A DNA stretch of 64,000 bases from DATKFM01 sp963851215 (GTDB taxonomy: Bacteria > Pseudomonadota > Alphaproteobacteria > Dongiales > Dongiaceae): positions 62,001 through 126,000 of the forward strand of contig CAWKOG010000008.1 of NCBI GenBank assembly GCA_963851215.1, in the 5' to 3' direction. The notes beneath the pieces were generated by a model, which was given only the letters and a program-made list of their open reading frames with translations, was not told where the DNA came from and did not search any database. Positions 43,837-53,389 of the stretch are shown in pieces. The number at the start of each line of letters is the position of its first letter. The first letter of the stretch is position 1. The translations under genes and the position numbers were made by a program.

Positions 43837-45630
43837 CTATTGCAAGCGCACCTTAACGTAGGAGCCGGGCGCATCCTCGATCGCCTTCAGCTTGCCATCG
43901 CCGGGCGTGCGCGCCTTGACCTCGCCGCCGCCATGCTTCTTCACCCAGGCCGACCAGTCGGTCCACCAGGAGCCGGGATGCTCCGTCGCACTTTTCAGCC
44001 AGGCATGGGGATCGTCGGGCAGCTTGTCGTTTGTCCAAAAGTTATACTTCTTGGCGTCCGGATGATTGACCACGCCGGCGATATGGCCGGAAGCCGCCAG
44101 GACAAACCGCGTATCGCCCTTGTAGATCTGCGTCGCCGCATAGGTCGCCATCCAGGGCGCGATATGATCCTCGCGCGTCGACAGGATATAGGCCGGCAGG
44201 TCGATCTTGCGCAGATCAATCGGCACATCCTTCAGCGTGATGCCGCCGGGCTTCGACAGATTGTTCTCCTGGTACATGCGCCGGAGATAGAAGCTGTGCA
44301 TCGCCGCGGGCATGCGCGTGGAATCGGAGTTCCAATACAGGAGATCGAACGGGAAGGGGTCCTTGCCCAGCAGGTAGTTGTTGACCACGAAGGACCAGAT
44401 CAAGTCGTTGGCGCGCAGCATATTGAAGGTGTTCGCCATCGAGCTGCCTTCCAGGTAGCCCTTCTCACTCATCCGCTGTTCCAGCGCAGCGAGCTGCTCT
44501 TCGTCGATGAAGACGCCGAGTTCGCCGGGTTCCTTGAAGTCGACCAGCGTGGTGAAGAAGGTGGCGCTGGCGATGCGCTTGTCCTTCTTCGTCGCCATGT
44601 AGGCGAGTGTCGACGCCAGCAGCGTGCCGCCGAGGCAATAGCCGATGACGTTGAACTCTTTCTCGCCGGTGGCCTTTTCCATGGCATCGAGCGCCGCGAG
44701 TGGACCTTCGGCCATGTAGTCCTCGAAGCTCTTGGCCGCCAGCTTCTCATCCGGGTTCACCCAGGAGACGACGAAGACGGTCTGCCCCTGCGCGACAGCC
44801 CATTTGATGAAGGAATTCTTCTCCCGCAGATCCAGGATGTAGAACTTGTTGATCCAGGGCGGGATGATCAGCAGCGGCCGCCGCTGCACCTTCTCGGTGG
44901 TCGGCGTGTACTGGATGAGCTGCAGCAGGTCGTTCTGGAACACCACCTTGCCCGGCGTGATCGCGATGTTCTCGCCGATCTTGAAGGCGTCCAGATCGGT
45001 CATCTTGATATGCAGCCGGCCTTTGCCGCGCTCCAGATCGCCCAGCAGGTTCTCCAGACCCTTCACCAGGTTCTCGCCGCCGGACTCCATTGTGGTCCGC
45101 AGCACTTCGGGGTTGGTGAACAGGAAATTGCTCGGCGCCATCGCATCGACGAACTGGCGCGTATAGAAGTCCACCTTCTTCGCCGTCTTGTCGTCGAGGC
45201 CGTCCACATCCCGCACCGTCTGCTGCATCCAGCGGGCGGTCAGCAGATAGGATTGCTTGATGTAGTCGAAAAGCTGGTTCTCTTCCCAGGCCGCGTCCTT
45301 GAAACGTCGGTCGTCGGCTGCCGGGCTATGAGCCGGTGCCGTGTCCTCGCCCATCAGGCGCCGGGCCGCTGATTGCCAGAGGTCCATGTGGGCCTGCCAC
45401 AGGTTCATCTGCGACTGCCACAGCTTCGCCGGATCGGTCATCAGCCGCGTGGTCATTTCCATGAACGCAGCGCCGACGTTCAGGGGATCGGCCATGCCGA
45501 AGCCATGCTCGCTCTGATGCTTCAGGAAATCGCTGACGATGCGCTGCGACCGCTCGGCGATGCTGGCAAGGGTCTTGGACAGCTCGGCCGGGTCGGGAAA
45601 ATCGCTAGCCGCTCCCGGTTGATCCGCCAT
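43837..45630 (-). CDS. phaC: Class I poly(R)-hydroxyalkanoate synthase
   Basis: Polymerises 3-hydroxyacyl-CoA into polyhydroxyalkanoate granules. The protein has 597 residues, the usual class I length. The lipase-like box with catalytic Cys is VIGYCLGGTLLAS, the Asp lies in ILSTREDHIAPW and the His in LAASGHIAGVVN. The N-terminal region (SEHGFGMADPLNVGAAFMEM, DPAKLWQSQMNLWQ) and the FWTNDKLPDDPHAWL segment are typical. It is divergent from the lipoprotein gene, with possible PhaR sites in the gap. It complements the 3-hydroxybutyrate dehydrogenase at 2.7 kb. Confidence 0.95.
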   Translation of the reverse strand: MADQPGAASDFPDPAELSKTLASIAERSQRIVSDFLKHQSEHGFGMADPLNVGAAFMEMTTRLMTDPAKLWQSQMNLWQAHMDLWQSAARRLMGEDTAPAHSPAADDRRFKDAAWEENQLFDYIKQSYLLTARWMQQTVRDVDGLDDKTAKKVDFYTRQFVDAMAPSNFLFTNPEVLRTTMESGGENLVKGLENLLGDLERGKGRLHIKMTDLDAFKIGENIAITPGKVVFQNDLLQLIQYTPTTEKVQRRPLLIIPPWINKFYILDLREKNSFIKWAVAQGQTVFVVSWVNPDEKLAAKSFEDYMAEGPLAALDAMEKATGEKEFNVIGYCLGGTLLASTLAYMATKKDKRIASATFFTTLVDFKEPGELGVFIDEEQLAALEQRMSEKGYLEGSSMANTFNMLRANDLIWSFVVNNYLLGKDPFPFDLLYWNSDSTRMPAAMHSFYLRRMYQENNLSKPGGITLKDVPIDLRKIDLPAYILSTREDHIAPWMATYAATQIYKGDTRFVLAASGHIAGVVNHPDAKKYNFWTNDKLPDDPHAWLKSATEHPGSWWTDWSAWVKKHGGGEVKARTPGDGKLKAIEDAPGSYVKVRLQ

Positions 45631-45692
45631 CGTCCTTTCCCTATGATCCCGTTCTGTTTTTTGGGCCTGAATGCTATATGGCCCTGGGCTTT

Positions 45693-45720
45693 CTGCATTG
45701 CAACATAGGCTTGCTGCAAT
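45693..45720. promoter_or_regulatory. Possible PhaR-type TGC-rich operator upstream of phaC
   Basis: CTGCATTGCAACATAG and a second CTGCAAT lie about 65-90 bases upstream of phaC. PhaR repressors of PHA genes are reported to recognise CTGC-N3-GCAG-like sequences, which this partly matches. No phaR gene is in the window. Confidence 0.35.
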
Positions 45721-45756
45721 AGACTGACAACTGATTCTCGGAGCCGATTAGCCAAG

Positions 45757-46548
45757 ATGTCACAGGGTTTAGGGACCATGCCGCTTGCCGCAGATCTGCG
45801 TTGGAAACTGAAGGGGATGCTTCTTGCCGTCACTTTGATCGTGGCCGGTTGCAGTTCTTCGGACGAAGAGGCGGAGGCGCCGGGCTCGTCCGCCACGCCG
45901 GTCGAATTGGGCAGCGAGGAATTCCCCAATTTGGGCACGGTGCCGGATCAGGCGCCGGAATCGACGCCGAAGATCGAACGCGACAAGCTGTTGCAACAAC
46001 TGGCGGCGGACCGCGCCAATGCGGAATACACCGATGAGCCGCTGACCGAAGAGACCACCATGGTTCCCGCAGCTCCGCCCCCGCCGGCCAGCACCGCGGC
46101 GCCGGCGGCCACGGCTGGCGGCGAGGAGTCGGCGTCCGGTGCCGAGGATCCGGAATCCGCTGCGGCATCGCTGCCGCCGCCGGAAGTTGCGGCACTGCCG
46201 CCGACATCGGGCGATACCGCCGCGGTGATCTTCTTCCAGCCGGGCTCCGACAGCATGACCGACCGCGACCGGGCGATCCTGCATGATGTCGCACTGTTGC
46301 AGCGGCGCCAGCAGGTCAAGCGGCTGACCGTCGTCGGCCATGCCAGCAAATCAGAACTGGCGGAGTCGGAAGCAGCCCAGCTCGACATGGCGCTGGCGCG
46401 CGCGAACGCGGTGGCCGCCCAGCTCATGGCGGAGGGCGTGCCGTCCGCGACTATCCAGACCGCAACCGGCGCCGGCAGCGTGTACGATGAATCCGGCGCG
46501 CAGGGCGCTGCCGCCAATCAACGTGTCGAAATCCTGCTGAGCAACTAA
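45757..46548 (+). CDS. OmpA-family lipoprotein
   Basis: Outer-membrane-type lipoprotein: hydrophobic signal LKGMLLAVTLIVAGC with lipobox VAGC. A long acidic, Pro/Ala-rich linker (about residues 35-145) is followed by a C-terminal OmpA-like peptidoglycan-binding domain with VIFFQPGSDSMTDRDRAIL, TVVGHASKSE and the terminal NQRVEILLSN. It probably tethers the outer membrane to the wall. ATG 45757 and ATG 45778 are both possible; the second gives a more compact signal peptide. It precedes hom by 43 bases. Confidence 0.78.
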   Translation: MSQGLGTMPLAADLRWKLKGMLLAVTLIVAGCSSSDEEAEAPGSSATPVELGSEEFPNLGTVPDQAPESTPKIERDKLLQQLAADRANAEYTDEPLTEETTMVPAAPPPPASTAAPAATAGGEESASGAEDPESAAASLPPPEVAALPPTSGDTAAVIFFQPGSDSMTDRDRAILHDVALLQRRQQVKRLTVVGHASKSELAESEAAQLDMALARANAVAAQLMAEGVPSATIQTATGAGSVYDESGAQGAAANQRVEILLSN

Positions 46549-46591
46549 TGGCGGCCCTTGTACGACTGCCGCGTCGGCGCGAAGGCCGGCC

Positions 46592-47884
46592 ATGACGCAG
46601 CCGCTGCGCATTGGCATCGCCGGACTTGGCACCGTCGGCGCCGGCACCGTCAAGCTGCTGCAGGAACATGGCACGCTGCTGGCCCAGCGCTGCGGCCGCG
46701 CCATCAAGGTCACGGCGGTATCGGCACGGGAGCGGAAACGCGACCGCGGCATCGATCTCGCCGGCTACCGATGGCATGACGACCCGCTGAAGCTGGCCGA
46801 GGATCCCGAAGTCGATGTGGTGGCCGAATTGATCGGCGGCTCCGACGGCGTCGCCAAGGCGCTGGTGGAAAAATCCATCGCCGCGCGCAAGCATGTGGTC
46901 ACCGCGAACAAGGCGCTGCTGGCCATGCATGGCACGGCGCTGGCCCGCAAGGCGGAGGAGGCGGGCGTTGCCCTGAGCTGCGAGGCGGCTGTGGCCGGCG
47001 GCATTCCCGTCATCAAGAATTTCCGCGAGGGCCTGGCGGCCAATCGCATCGAGCGGGTCTACGGCATCCTGAACGGCACCTGCAATTACATCCTCACGAC
47101 CATGCGCAAGACCGGCCGCGAATTCGCCGACGTGCTGGCGGAGGCGCAGAAGCTGGGCTACGCCGAAGCCGATCCGACTTTCGACGTCGATGGCATCGAC
47201 GCCGCACACAAGCTGGCGATCCTCACCAGCGTCGCCTTCGGCTGCGAGGTCAATTTCGCCGGCATCCATGTCGAGGGCATTCGCCATATCAGCGCCACCG
47301 ACATCGCCTATGCCGAAGAGCTCGGCTACCGCATCAAGCTGCTGGGCATCGCGCGGCCGACCGAGCTGGGCATCGAGCAGCGGGTGCATCCCTGCATGGT
47401 GCCCCTGGGCACGCCCATCGCCCATGTGGAGGGTGTGTTCAACGCCGTGGTCACCGAGGGCGATTTCGTCGGCCAGAACGTGGCGGAGGGACGCGGCGCC
47501 GGCGCCGGGCCCACGGCTTCGGCGGTGGTGTCCGACCTGATCGATATCGCCCGCGGCCGCACGCTGCCCACTTTCTCGATCCCGGCGGCGCAGCTTAGGA
47601 AGCTGCCGGTGTCGCCGATGGAGCGGCACCAAGGCTCATATTATATCCGCCTGATGGTGGTGGACCGGCCCGGCGTGATTGCGGATGTAACCGCGGCCTT
47701 GCGTGATGAGGAAGTCTCGCTGGAGGCCATGCTGCAGCGGGGCCGGGCGCCCGACGAGGCGGTGCCCGTGGTGCTGACCACTCATGATACAGTGGAGGCG
47801 TCGATGCGCCGTGCTCTGGCGCGGATCGAAAGCTTGAAGACGGTGGTCGAACCGCCGCGGCTGATCCGGATCGAGACGCTGTGA
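46592..47884 (+). CDS. hom: Homoserine dehydrogenase with C-terminal ACT domain
   Basis: Converts aspartate semialdehyde to homoserine for threonine and methionine synthesis. The protein has 430 residues: Rossmann motif GIAGLGTVGAGTVKLL, VTANKALLAMHG, the catalytic region GILNGTCNYILTTM and DPTFDVDGIDAAHKLAIL, and a C-terminal ACT domain (RLMVVDRPGVIADVTAAL) for feedback inhibition. It begins the conserved alphaproteobacterial run hom-glpX-recJ. Confidence 0.95.
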   Translation: MTQPLRIGIAGLGTVGAGTVKLLQEHGTLLAQRCGRAIKVTAVSARERKRDRGIDLAGYRWHDDPLKLAEDPEVDVVAELIGGSDGVAKALVEKSIAARKHVVTANKALLAMHGTALARKAEEAGVALSCEAAVAGGIPVIKNFREGLAANRIERVYGILNGTCNYILTTMRKTGREFADVLAEAQKLGYAEADPTFDVDGIDAAHKLAILTSVAFGCEVNFAGIHVEGIRHISATDIAYAEELGYRIKLLGIARPTELGIEQRVHPCMVPLGTPIAHVEGVFNAVVTEGDFVGQNVAEGRGAGAGPTASAVVSDLIDIARGRTLPTFSIPAAQLRKLPVSPMERHQGSYYIRLMVVDRPGVIADVTAALRDEEVSLEAMLQRGRAPDEAVPVVLTTHDTVEASMRRALARIESLKTVVEPPRLIRIETL

Positions 47885-47930
47885 TCCCCTAAGGGGATTG
47901 CCGCTTCGTCCGGTCTGCGAAGGGGGAATG

Positions 47931-48902
47931 ATGGCGAAGAAGATGGATCGCAATCTGGCGCTGGAGGTGGTGCGGGTCACCGAGGCCGCGGCCCTGGCCT
48001 CCTCGCGCCTGATGGGACGCGGCGATGAGAAGGCGGCCGACCAGGCGGCGGTGGACGCCATGCGCCGCTCGCTCAACGGCCTGGCCATCGATGGCGTGGT
48101 TGTCATCGGCGAGGGAGAGCGCGACGAGGCGCCCATGCTCTATATCGGCGAGAAAGTGGGTGCCGGCGGTCCGCGGGTGGATATTGCGCTGGATCCCCTG
48201 GAAGGCACCACCATCACCGCCAAGGGCGGCAATAATGCGCTGAGCGTGGTGGCGATGGCGGAGGAGGGCGGCTTCCTCAACGCGCCCGACGTCTACATGG
48301 ACAAGATCGCCGTCGGCGGTGGGCTGCCCGATGGCGTCGTGGACCTTGATGCCAAGCCGGAAGAAAACCTGAAGAACCTGGCGAAGGCGCGGAAGGTGGA
48401 GGTGCCCGATATCGTCGCCTGCATCCTGGACCGGCCGCGCCATGCGGAGCTGATCGCGCGGGTTCGCGCGGCGGGCGCCCGCATCATGCTTATCTCCGAC
48501 GGCGACGTCAGCGGCGTGATCTCCACCGCTCGCGCCGGCAGTGGCGTGGACATATACATGGGCACCGGTGGCGCGCCCGAGGGCGTGCTGGCCGCGGCGG
48601 CGCTCCGCTGCATCGGCGGCCAGATGCAAGGGCGGCTGATCTTCCGCAATGACGACGAGCGCGGCCGCGGCCTGCGCTGGGGCATCTCCGATCTCAACCG
48701 CAAATACGACATGATGGACATGGCGAAGGGCGACGTGATGTTCGCCGCCACCGGCGTCACTGACGGCACCATGTTGCGGGGCGTGCGGCGGTTCCAGGAC
48801 GGCGGCACCACCCACTCCATGGTAATGCGCTCGAAGACCGGCACCGTGCGGGTGATCGAGGCGCAGCATAATTTCGCCCGCAAACCGATGATCGAGGGGT
48901 AG
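47931..48902 (+). CDS. glpX: Class II fructose-1,6-bisphosphatase
   Basis: Gluconeogenic phosphatase of 323 residues. Metal and substrate motifs are GEGERDEAPMLYIGEKVG, DIALDPLEGTT, LISDGDVSG and MGTGGAPEGVLAAAALRC. Of two adjacent ATGs, the second (47931) is better spaced from AGGGGG. It lies 46 bases after hom and in the same direction as recJ, a gene order common in alphaproteobacteria. Confidence 0.94.
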   Translation: MAKKMDRNLALEVVRVTEAAALASSRLMGRGDEKAADQAAVDAMRRSLNGLAIDGVVVIGEGERDEAPMLYIGEKVGAGGPRVDIALDPLEGTTITAKGGNNALSVVAMAEEGGFLNAPDVYMDKIAVGGGLPDGVVDLDAKPEENLKNLAKARKVEVPDIVACILDRPRHAELIARVRAAGARIMLISDGDVSGVISTARAGSGVDIYMGTGGAPEGVLAAAALRCIGGQMQGRLIFRNDDERGRGLRWGISDLNRKYDMMDMAKGDVMFAATGVTDGTMLRGVRRFQDGGTTHSMVMRSKTGTVRVIEAQHNFARKPMIEG

Positions 48903-49008
48903 GGCGCGCCCGTCCCGCGCCGTTTCAGGCCGGCCGAATCTCCGCTAAGCAGGTGGTTGGCCAACGGGCCGGACCCAAACCCAATCCAAACCCATCCCCA
49001 GGAGTGCC

Positions 49009-50811
49009 ATGGCCTTGGCGGCACCGCAGCAGGCGACGGACAGCACGGCCATTCTGGGCGTGCAGCGGTCGGTGCTGGGCCGCCGCTGGGTTTCCCGCGG
49101 CGGCGATGACCGGCTCGGGCTGGCGCTGGCGCAGCGCCTGTCGGTGCCGGAGATCGTCGGCCGCATGATGGCGGCGCGGGGCATCGATCTGGACTCCGCC
49201 GCGAGCTTCCTCAATCCCACCCTGCGCGACCTGCTGCCCGATCCCGCGCGCCTCCAGGATATGGATGCGGCGGCGGCGCGGCTTGTGGCGGCGATCCAGG
49301 GCGGCGAGAAGATCGCCGTGTTCGGCGACTATGATGTGGATGGCGCGACGTCCTCGGCATTGCTGCACCGGTTCTTCAGCGCCATCGGCGTGCCGCTGCG
49401 GATCTATATTCCGGACCGCATGACAGAAGGTTACGGGCCGAACCTGCCGGCGCTGTTGAAGCTGCGGGCGGAGGGCATCGCCGTCGTTATCACGGTGGAT
49501 TGCGGCACCACTGCCTTCGCGCCGCTGGAGGGCGCTGCCAAGGCCGGGCTCCAGACGATCGTGGTGGACCATCACACCGCCGAGCCCTCGCTGCCCGTGG
49601 CGGCCGCCGTCATCAATCCCAACCGCCTGGATGACACCAGCCATTGCGGACAGTTGGCGGCCGTCGGCGTGACCTTCCTCTTGATCGTGGCCCTGAACCG
49701 GGCGCTGCGGGCGGCCGGCTGGTACGGCAGCGGCCGCGCCGAGCCGGACCTGAAGCAGTGGCTGGATTTGGTGGCGCTGGGCACGGTCTGCGACGTGGTG
49801 CCGCTCACCGGCGTCAACCGGGCGCTGGTGGCGCAGGGCCTGAAGGTGATGGCCCGCCGCGGCAATCCGGGCCTGGCGGCGCTGGGCGACGTGGCGCGGT
49901 TGTCGGAAATGCCCACCGCCTACCATGCGGGCTACATCCTCGGCCCGCGCATCAATGCCGGCGGCCGGGTCGGCAAGTCGGACATGGGCGCGCGCCTGCT
50001 CTCCACCGACGACGCCTCACTGGCGGCGGACCTGGCGCGGCAGCTCGACATCCTGAACGCCGAGCGGCGGGCCATCGAGCAGGCGGTGCTCACCGACGCC
50101 ATCGGCCGGGTGGAGCGCGAGGCCCGCGACGACCGCTTTCTCCTGGTCGCTGGCGAGGGCTGGCATGCTGGCGTCATCGGCATCGTCGCCGCACGGCTGA
50201 AGGAACGCTTCAACCGCCCGGCCTGCGTGGCGGCGATCGAGAACGGCGTGGCCAAGGGTTCCGGCCGGTCGATCCCGGGCTTCGACATGGGGGCGGCCAT
50301 CATCGCCGCCCGTCAGGCCGGGCTTCTCATCAACGGCGGCGGCCACGCCATGGCGGCGGGGTTCACCGTGGCCGAAAGCAACATCGGTGCGCTGCGCGAG
50401 TTCGTCGCCGACCGCGTGAAGTCGATGGCTGCCGATGGCCTGATGCCGGTGCTGACAGTTGACGCCACGCTTTCAGCGCGCGGCGCCTCGCCCGAGATCG
50501 CGCAGATCGTCGAGCAGCTCGGTCCCTTCGGCAGCGGCAATCCGGAGCCTCGCTTCGCCATTCCCGACATGAAGGTGGTCCGCGCCGATGTGGTGGGCGA
50601 AAACCATGTCCGGGCAATCCTGTCCGGCAGCGACGGCCAGCGGCTGAAGGCCATCGCCTTCCGCAGCCTGGAGGGCGGGCTGGGCCAGGCGCTGCTCGGC
50701 GCCCGCAGCGCGCCACTCCACGTCGCCGGCCATCTCCGTGTGGACAACTGGCAAGGCCAGTCGAGCGTGCAGCTTTTGCTTGATGATGCGGCGGTAGCGG
50801 CGGGGAGCTAG
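49009..50811 (+). CDS. recJ: Single-stranded-DNA-specific exonuclease RecJ
   Basis: 5'-3' single-strand exonuclease of 600 residues acting in recombination and mismatch repair. The DHH phosphoesterase motifs are VFGDYDVDGATSSALL, TVDCGTTA and VVDHHTAEPSLPVAAAVINP. The DHHA1 part carries INGGGHAMAAGF, and an OB-like C-terminal domain follows. Length and motif order are normal. Confidence 0.95.
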   Translation: MALAAPQQATDSTAILGVQRSVLGRRWVSRGGDDRLGLALAQRLSVPEIVGRMMAARGIDLDSAASFLNPTLRDLLPDPARLQDMDAAAARLVAAIQGGEKIAVFGDYDVDGATSSALLHRFFSAIGVPLRIYIPDRMTEGYGPNLPALLKLRAEGIAVVITVDCGTTAFAPLEGAAKAGLQTIVVDHHTAEPSLPVAAAVINPNRLDDTSHCGQLAAVGVTFLLIVALNRALRAAGWYGSGRAEPDLKQWLDLVALGTVCDVVPLTGVNRALVAQGLKVMARRGNPGLAALGDVARLSEMPTAYHAGYILGPRINAGGRVGKSDMGARLLSTDDASLAADLARQLDILNAERRAIEQAVLTDAIGRVEREARDDRFLLVAGEGWHAGVIGIVAARLKERFNRPACVAAIENGVAKGSGRSIPGFDMGAAIIAARQAGLLINGGGHAMAAGFTVAESNIGALREFVADRVKSMAADGLMPVLTVDATLSARGASPEIAQIVEQLGPFGSGNPEPRFAIPDMKVVRADVVGENHVRAILSGSDGQRLKAIAFRSLEGGLGQALLGARSAPLHVAGHLRVDNWQGQSSVQLLLDDAAVAAGS

Positions 50812-50823
50812 CAAATACGAAAA

Positions 50824-50842
50824 CGGCGGCCGATGGCCGCCG
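50824..50842. terminator. Bidirectional hairpin between recJ and ridA
   Basis: CGGCGGCC-GAT-GGCCGCCG is a perfect eight-base stem 12 bases after the recJ stop and about 27 bases beyond the convergent ridA stop. An A-rich stretch on its left gives Us for the minus-strand transcript. Confidence 0.55.
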
Positions 50843-50868
50843 CGATCGCATCGACAAAGCGGGCGAAG

Positions 50869-51216
50869 CTACTTCGCCGCCACGCACATGATCTCGACCA
50901 AGTACTGCGGCCCCGCGAGGCGCGACTCCACGGTGGCGCGGGCCGGCTTGTTGTCCTTGGACACCCACTTGTCCCAGACCGCGTTCATCTCGTCGAAGGT
51001 GCGGATATCCGACAGCCAGATATTGACCGACAGGATCTTCGACTTGTTGCTGCCCGCCGCCTTCAGATGCTTGTCGATGCGCTTCAGGATCTGCTGCGTC
51101 TGCTTGGTCACCGACGGCACGGGATTTTCGGCCACCTGGCCGGCGAGATAGACGGTGTTGCCGTGGACCACGGCCTGGCTCAGGCGCTGGCCGGGCTCGA
51201 TGCGGGTGATCGTCAT
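50869..51216 (-). CDS. RidA family protein (enamine/imine deaminase-like)
   Basis: A protein of 115 residues of the YjgF/YER057c/UK114 family, trimeric proteins that hydrolyse reactive enamine or imine intermediates. GNTVYLAGQVAEN opens the fold and the key Arg lies in KPARATVESRLAG, with a Glu in LVEIMCVA. Subfamily membership is not certain. Single gene, convergent with recJ. Confidence 0.87.
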   Translation of the reverse strand: MTITRIEPGQRLSQAVVHGNTVYLAGQVAENPVPSVTKQTQQILKRIDKHLKAAGSNKSKILSVNIWLSDIRTFDEMNAVWDKWVSKDNKPARATVESRLAGPQYLVEIMCVAAK

Positions 51217-51445
51217 GGAGTTCTGTTCCCCTCGTGTTTGGCGTTGCTTGTTGGCGGCCTGGCTGACGGCGCGGCCGGCGGCGATTGCCTATCGTAAGCA
51301 GCAAGAGGGCGCAATGGCGCCCTGAAAAGCCGGGGATTTCCCTCAAGATACGGCCCAAAACCGGGCCGTCGGGCCGCCAAGGTTGCTTTTCGCGCCATCC
51401 AAGGGTACATGACGGGCCGCCCCCTAGGGGCGATACGGCCTCCGC

Positions 51446-51521
51446 GTCCCCATCGTCTAGAGGCCCAGGACATCACCCTTTCACGGTGAAGACACGGGTT
51501 CGAATCCCGTTGGGGACGCCA
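51446..51521 (+). tRNA. tRNA-Glu (anticodon TTC)
   Basis: A 76-base cloverleaf with acceptor stem GTCCCC/GGGGAC, anticodon stem TCACC/GGTGA around loop CTTTCAC (anticodon TTC), T-arm ACGGGTTCGAATCCCGT and encoded CCA. The sequence is canonical for bacterial tRNA-Glu. Confidence 0.97.
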
Positions 51522-51822
51522 TCCCGCGCAAAGTGACGATCTCATCTATGCGCGCCGTGGCCTCTTCGATCACCTAGTCATCGGTCGATTTGCGATAGGC
51601 AATTGCTCAACCGCAGAGGCAACGCCCCGGGGGCGCCCTAGTCCGCCAGCGGCCTACAGCGCATTCGCAGCCGCAAAAAATCCTTATTGCGTCCAGTTTG
51701 TGCCCTCTCCCGCACATGGCGCTGCGCCCCAGTTCCGTATCGGATGACGGAACGATGTAAATCTCCCCCGGTTTCTACATTAGAAGGCATTGAACCTCTC
51801 AAATTTTGTATTGGAGGATCAT
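51522..51822. other. 301-bp region between tRNA-Glu and a DUF1344-like gene
   Basis: No gene, integrase or repeat of the tRNA 3' end is seen. Base composition becomes visibly less GC-rich toward 51820. It is the left flank of the orphan-gene islet. Confidence 0.5.
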
Positions 51823-52191
51823 ATGAGGACGCACTTATTTGCACTGGCCGCGATTATCGCGGGCGTTGCGACGGTATCATTGCAAGCCGAGCAGGACATA
51901 AGCGGCACAATCAGGTCAATCGATTCCAGCAACTACCGTGTCACCCTCGACAACGGACAGGTTATTCAGCTCCATCCGAATACAAACATGGGCACCCTGC
52001 GAGAGGGCGCATTGATTGAAGATTCTCGTGGTTCCGGAATGTTGGATTGCACAACCGTTGCGCCGGAATCGCTCGACGATACGCCAAGCCTGACACAGCC
52101 GCCGGCAAATCCCGAGATGCAATCGCTTCCAGGCGCACCTGGATCTAATGGACATGGCGGCGGTGCTGACAGCGGCGGCAATTCAAACTGA
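51823..52191 (+). CDS. Small secreted DUF1344-like protein
   Basis: A protein of 122 residues with a signal peptide (MRTHLFALAAIIAGVATVSLQA). The mature N-terminus DISGTIRSIDSSNYRVTLDNGQVIQL resembles the short beta-barrel DUF1344 domain of alphaproteobacteria. The C-terminal half is low complexity (PGAPGSNGHGGGADSGGNS). ATG 51823 follows a good GGAGG. Base composition is lower in GC than the neighbouring core genes. Function is unknown. Confidence 0.7.
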   Translation: MRTHLFALAAIIAGVATVSLQAEQDISGTIRSIDSSNYRVTLDNGQVIQLHPNTNMGTLREGALIEDSRGSGMLDCTTVAPESLDDTPSLTQPPANPEMQSLPGAPGSNGHGGGADSGGNSN

Positions 52192-52289
52192 AGCGCATCC
52201 GGCGGCAGTTGAGGGTTGAGCAGCGGAAGTTGGCGCTGACAGGTCTTCCCTGAGACTGCATCGTCTGAGGGATGTCGCAGCTACTGCGT

Positions 52290-52703
52290 CTACATTGGCT
52301 CTGCGTGGGTGACGATCACCGTGACGGAGTTGTCGCAGGATCGCAGGCAGGCGACGCCGGCCAGGGGCCGTCCGTGCGGGCGAAGATGTAGATGCGAATA
52401 TCCTCGCGGCTGACGCCACGAGGTCGGTCGTTCGCGAGAGCTCACTCCTAGAAAGAACTGGACGGGATACGGAAACATGCCCGGTGTTCGGGTGAGGGTT
52501 TGGGCAGCTACTTCTTTCTTTAGCGGTCCCCTCCTTGTTGCGTATACCTCAATATCTTTGGGCCTTAGCTTTCCGACCTTGATCTCTCCAAGGTCCGTCA
52601 CGGAATCCTGATGACTCCTGCATCGGTCCGTCCCATAACTTGCGAAGTAAGATAGAACCCGGCAGGAATCCGGGCACGGCAGGGCGGGCGAATTCAGACC
52701 CAC
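52290..52703 (-). pseudogene. Degraded or frameshifted paralogue of the secreted protein at 54232
   Basis: The last 30 or so residues (GRPLAGVACLRSC, then VTVIVTHAEPM) match the end of the protein at 54232-54771 almost exactly, and the DNA of 52291-52395 matches 54233-54345. Just before this, the IRIYIFA segment is present only in another frame, so there is a shift near 52390. The upstream part (KLRPKDIEVYATRRGPLKKEVAAQ) does not resemble the paralogue. No signal peptide is visible in this frame. Confidence 0.55.
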
Positions 52704-52800
52704 GGGTGTACAGTTGGGCAGTGCAGGCGGGCACTCGACTCCTACGGGCTCGGGAAGGGACCGGTACGTCCGTTCAGTTCACCAGGCATAGGAGTTGCCC

Positions 52801-52986
52801 ATGAACCTCAAATGCCCGCATTGCGAAAACATTTCATTCAAGATTGTCAGGGAGCACGCGGGATCTCAATTTGCGAAGTGCTTGAAGTGCGGTGCGGTGA
52901 CCGCGTTTGCGGTCGCCCCGCAGGATCCGTTGTCGAAAAAGAAGGACTGTCCTCCGGCGCCGGATAATCGAAGTACTGAGGCATAA
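52801..52986 (+). CDS. Zinc-ribbon miniprotein A
   Basis: A protein of 61 residues with two CxxC knuckles: CPHC at residues 5-8 and CLKC near residue 28, separated by FKIVREHAGSQFAK. This is a typical treble-clef or rubredoxin-like zinc site. The tail is polar and charged. ATG 52801 follows AGGAG. Close paralogues lie at 53390 and 55134. It is divergent from the degraded secreted-protein gene. Zinc binding is inferred; the partner, whether nucleic acid or protein, is unknown. Confidence 0.7.
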   Translation: MNLKCPHCENISFKIVREHAGSQFAKCLKCGAVTAFAVAPQDPLSKKKDCPPAPDNRSTEA

Positions 52987-53009
52987 TTTCAGCGTCCAAA
53001 CGGGAGGCG

Positions 53010-53306
53010 TTGGGACTGCCTGAGCCGGGAACCTTGCTCGAGACTCGAAGTTTTCCTTACATGACCCTACGCAAGGCGCCGAGGAAACCGCGCGTATACG
53101 CTGCCGAACGGCGCGCGCTGCAGCAAATGAATGCCGGCGGCTTGTGGTACGCCGACCATGGGGGAAACGTCAGATTCGTCTATGACGATTGCGTCTGGGT
53201 TCTGGGCCCGGATGGCAGGTGGCGTTGGGGTGACGACAACATCAGGCTCGATCCTCAGATTTCCGAACTTAACAAAATTCGTCGTCAAGTTCTGGCGGCG
53301 CAGTGA
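53010..53306 (+). CDS. Small hypothetical protein
   Basis: Up to 98 residues. ATG 53061 would give 81 residues starting MTLRKAPRKPRVYAAERRAL, and a TTG at 53010 with GGGAGG gives the longer form. The sequence GGLWYADHGGNVRFVYDDCVWVLGPDGRWRWGDDN has repeated aromatic, WxxGxDGRW-like strands suggesting a small beta-sheet. No signal peptide or known motif. It lies 23 bases after miniprotein A in the same direction. Confidence 0.55.
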   Translation: MGLPEPGTLLETRSFPYMTLRKAPRKPRVYAAERRALQQMNAGGLWYADHGGNVRFVYDDCVWVLGPDGRWRWGDDNIRLDPQISELNKIRRQVLAAQ

Positions 53307-53389
53307 GCCTGACTTAATTTTGTTCCAGAGATTCGGAACTTTTCCCCAGGAAGCCCGTTATTTTGCACACCGGCCGACAGGGGCTTGCC

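Noticed and set aside
51446..51822. Possible attachment site in tRNA-Glu
   Set aside because: No second copy of the tRNA 3' end and no integrase gene were found in the following 5 kb, so an attachment site is not claimed.
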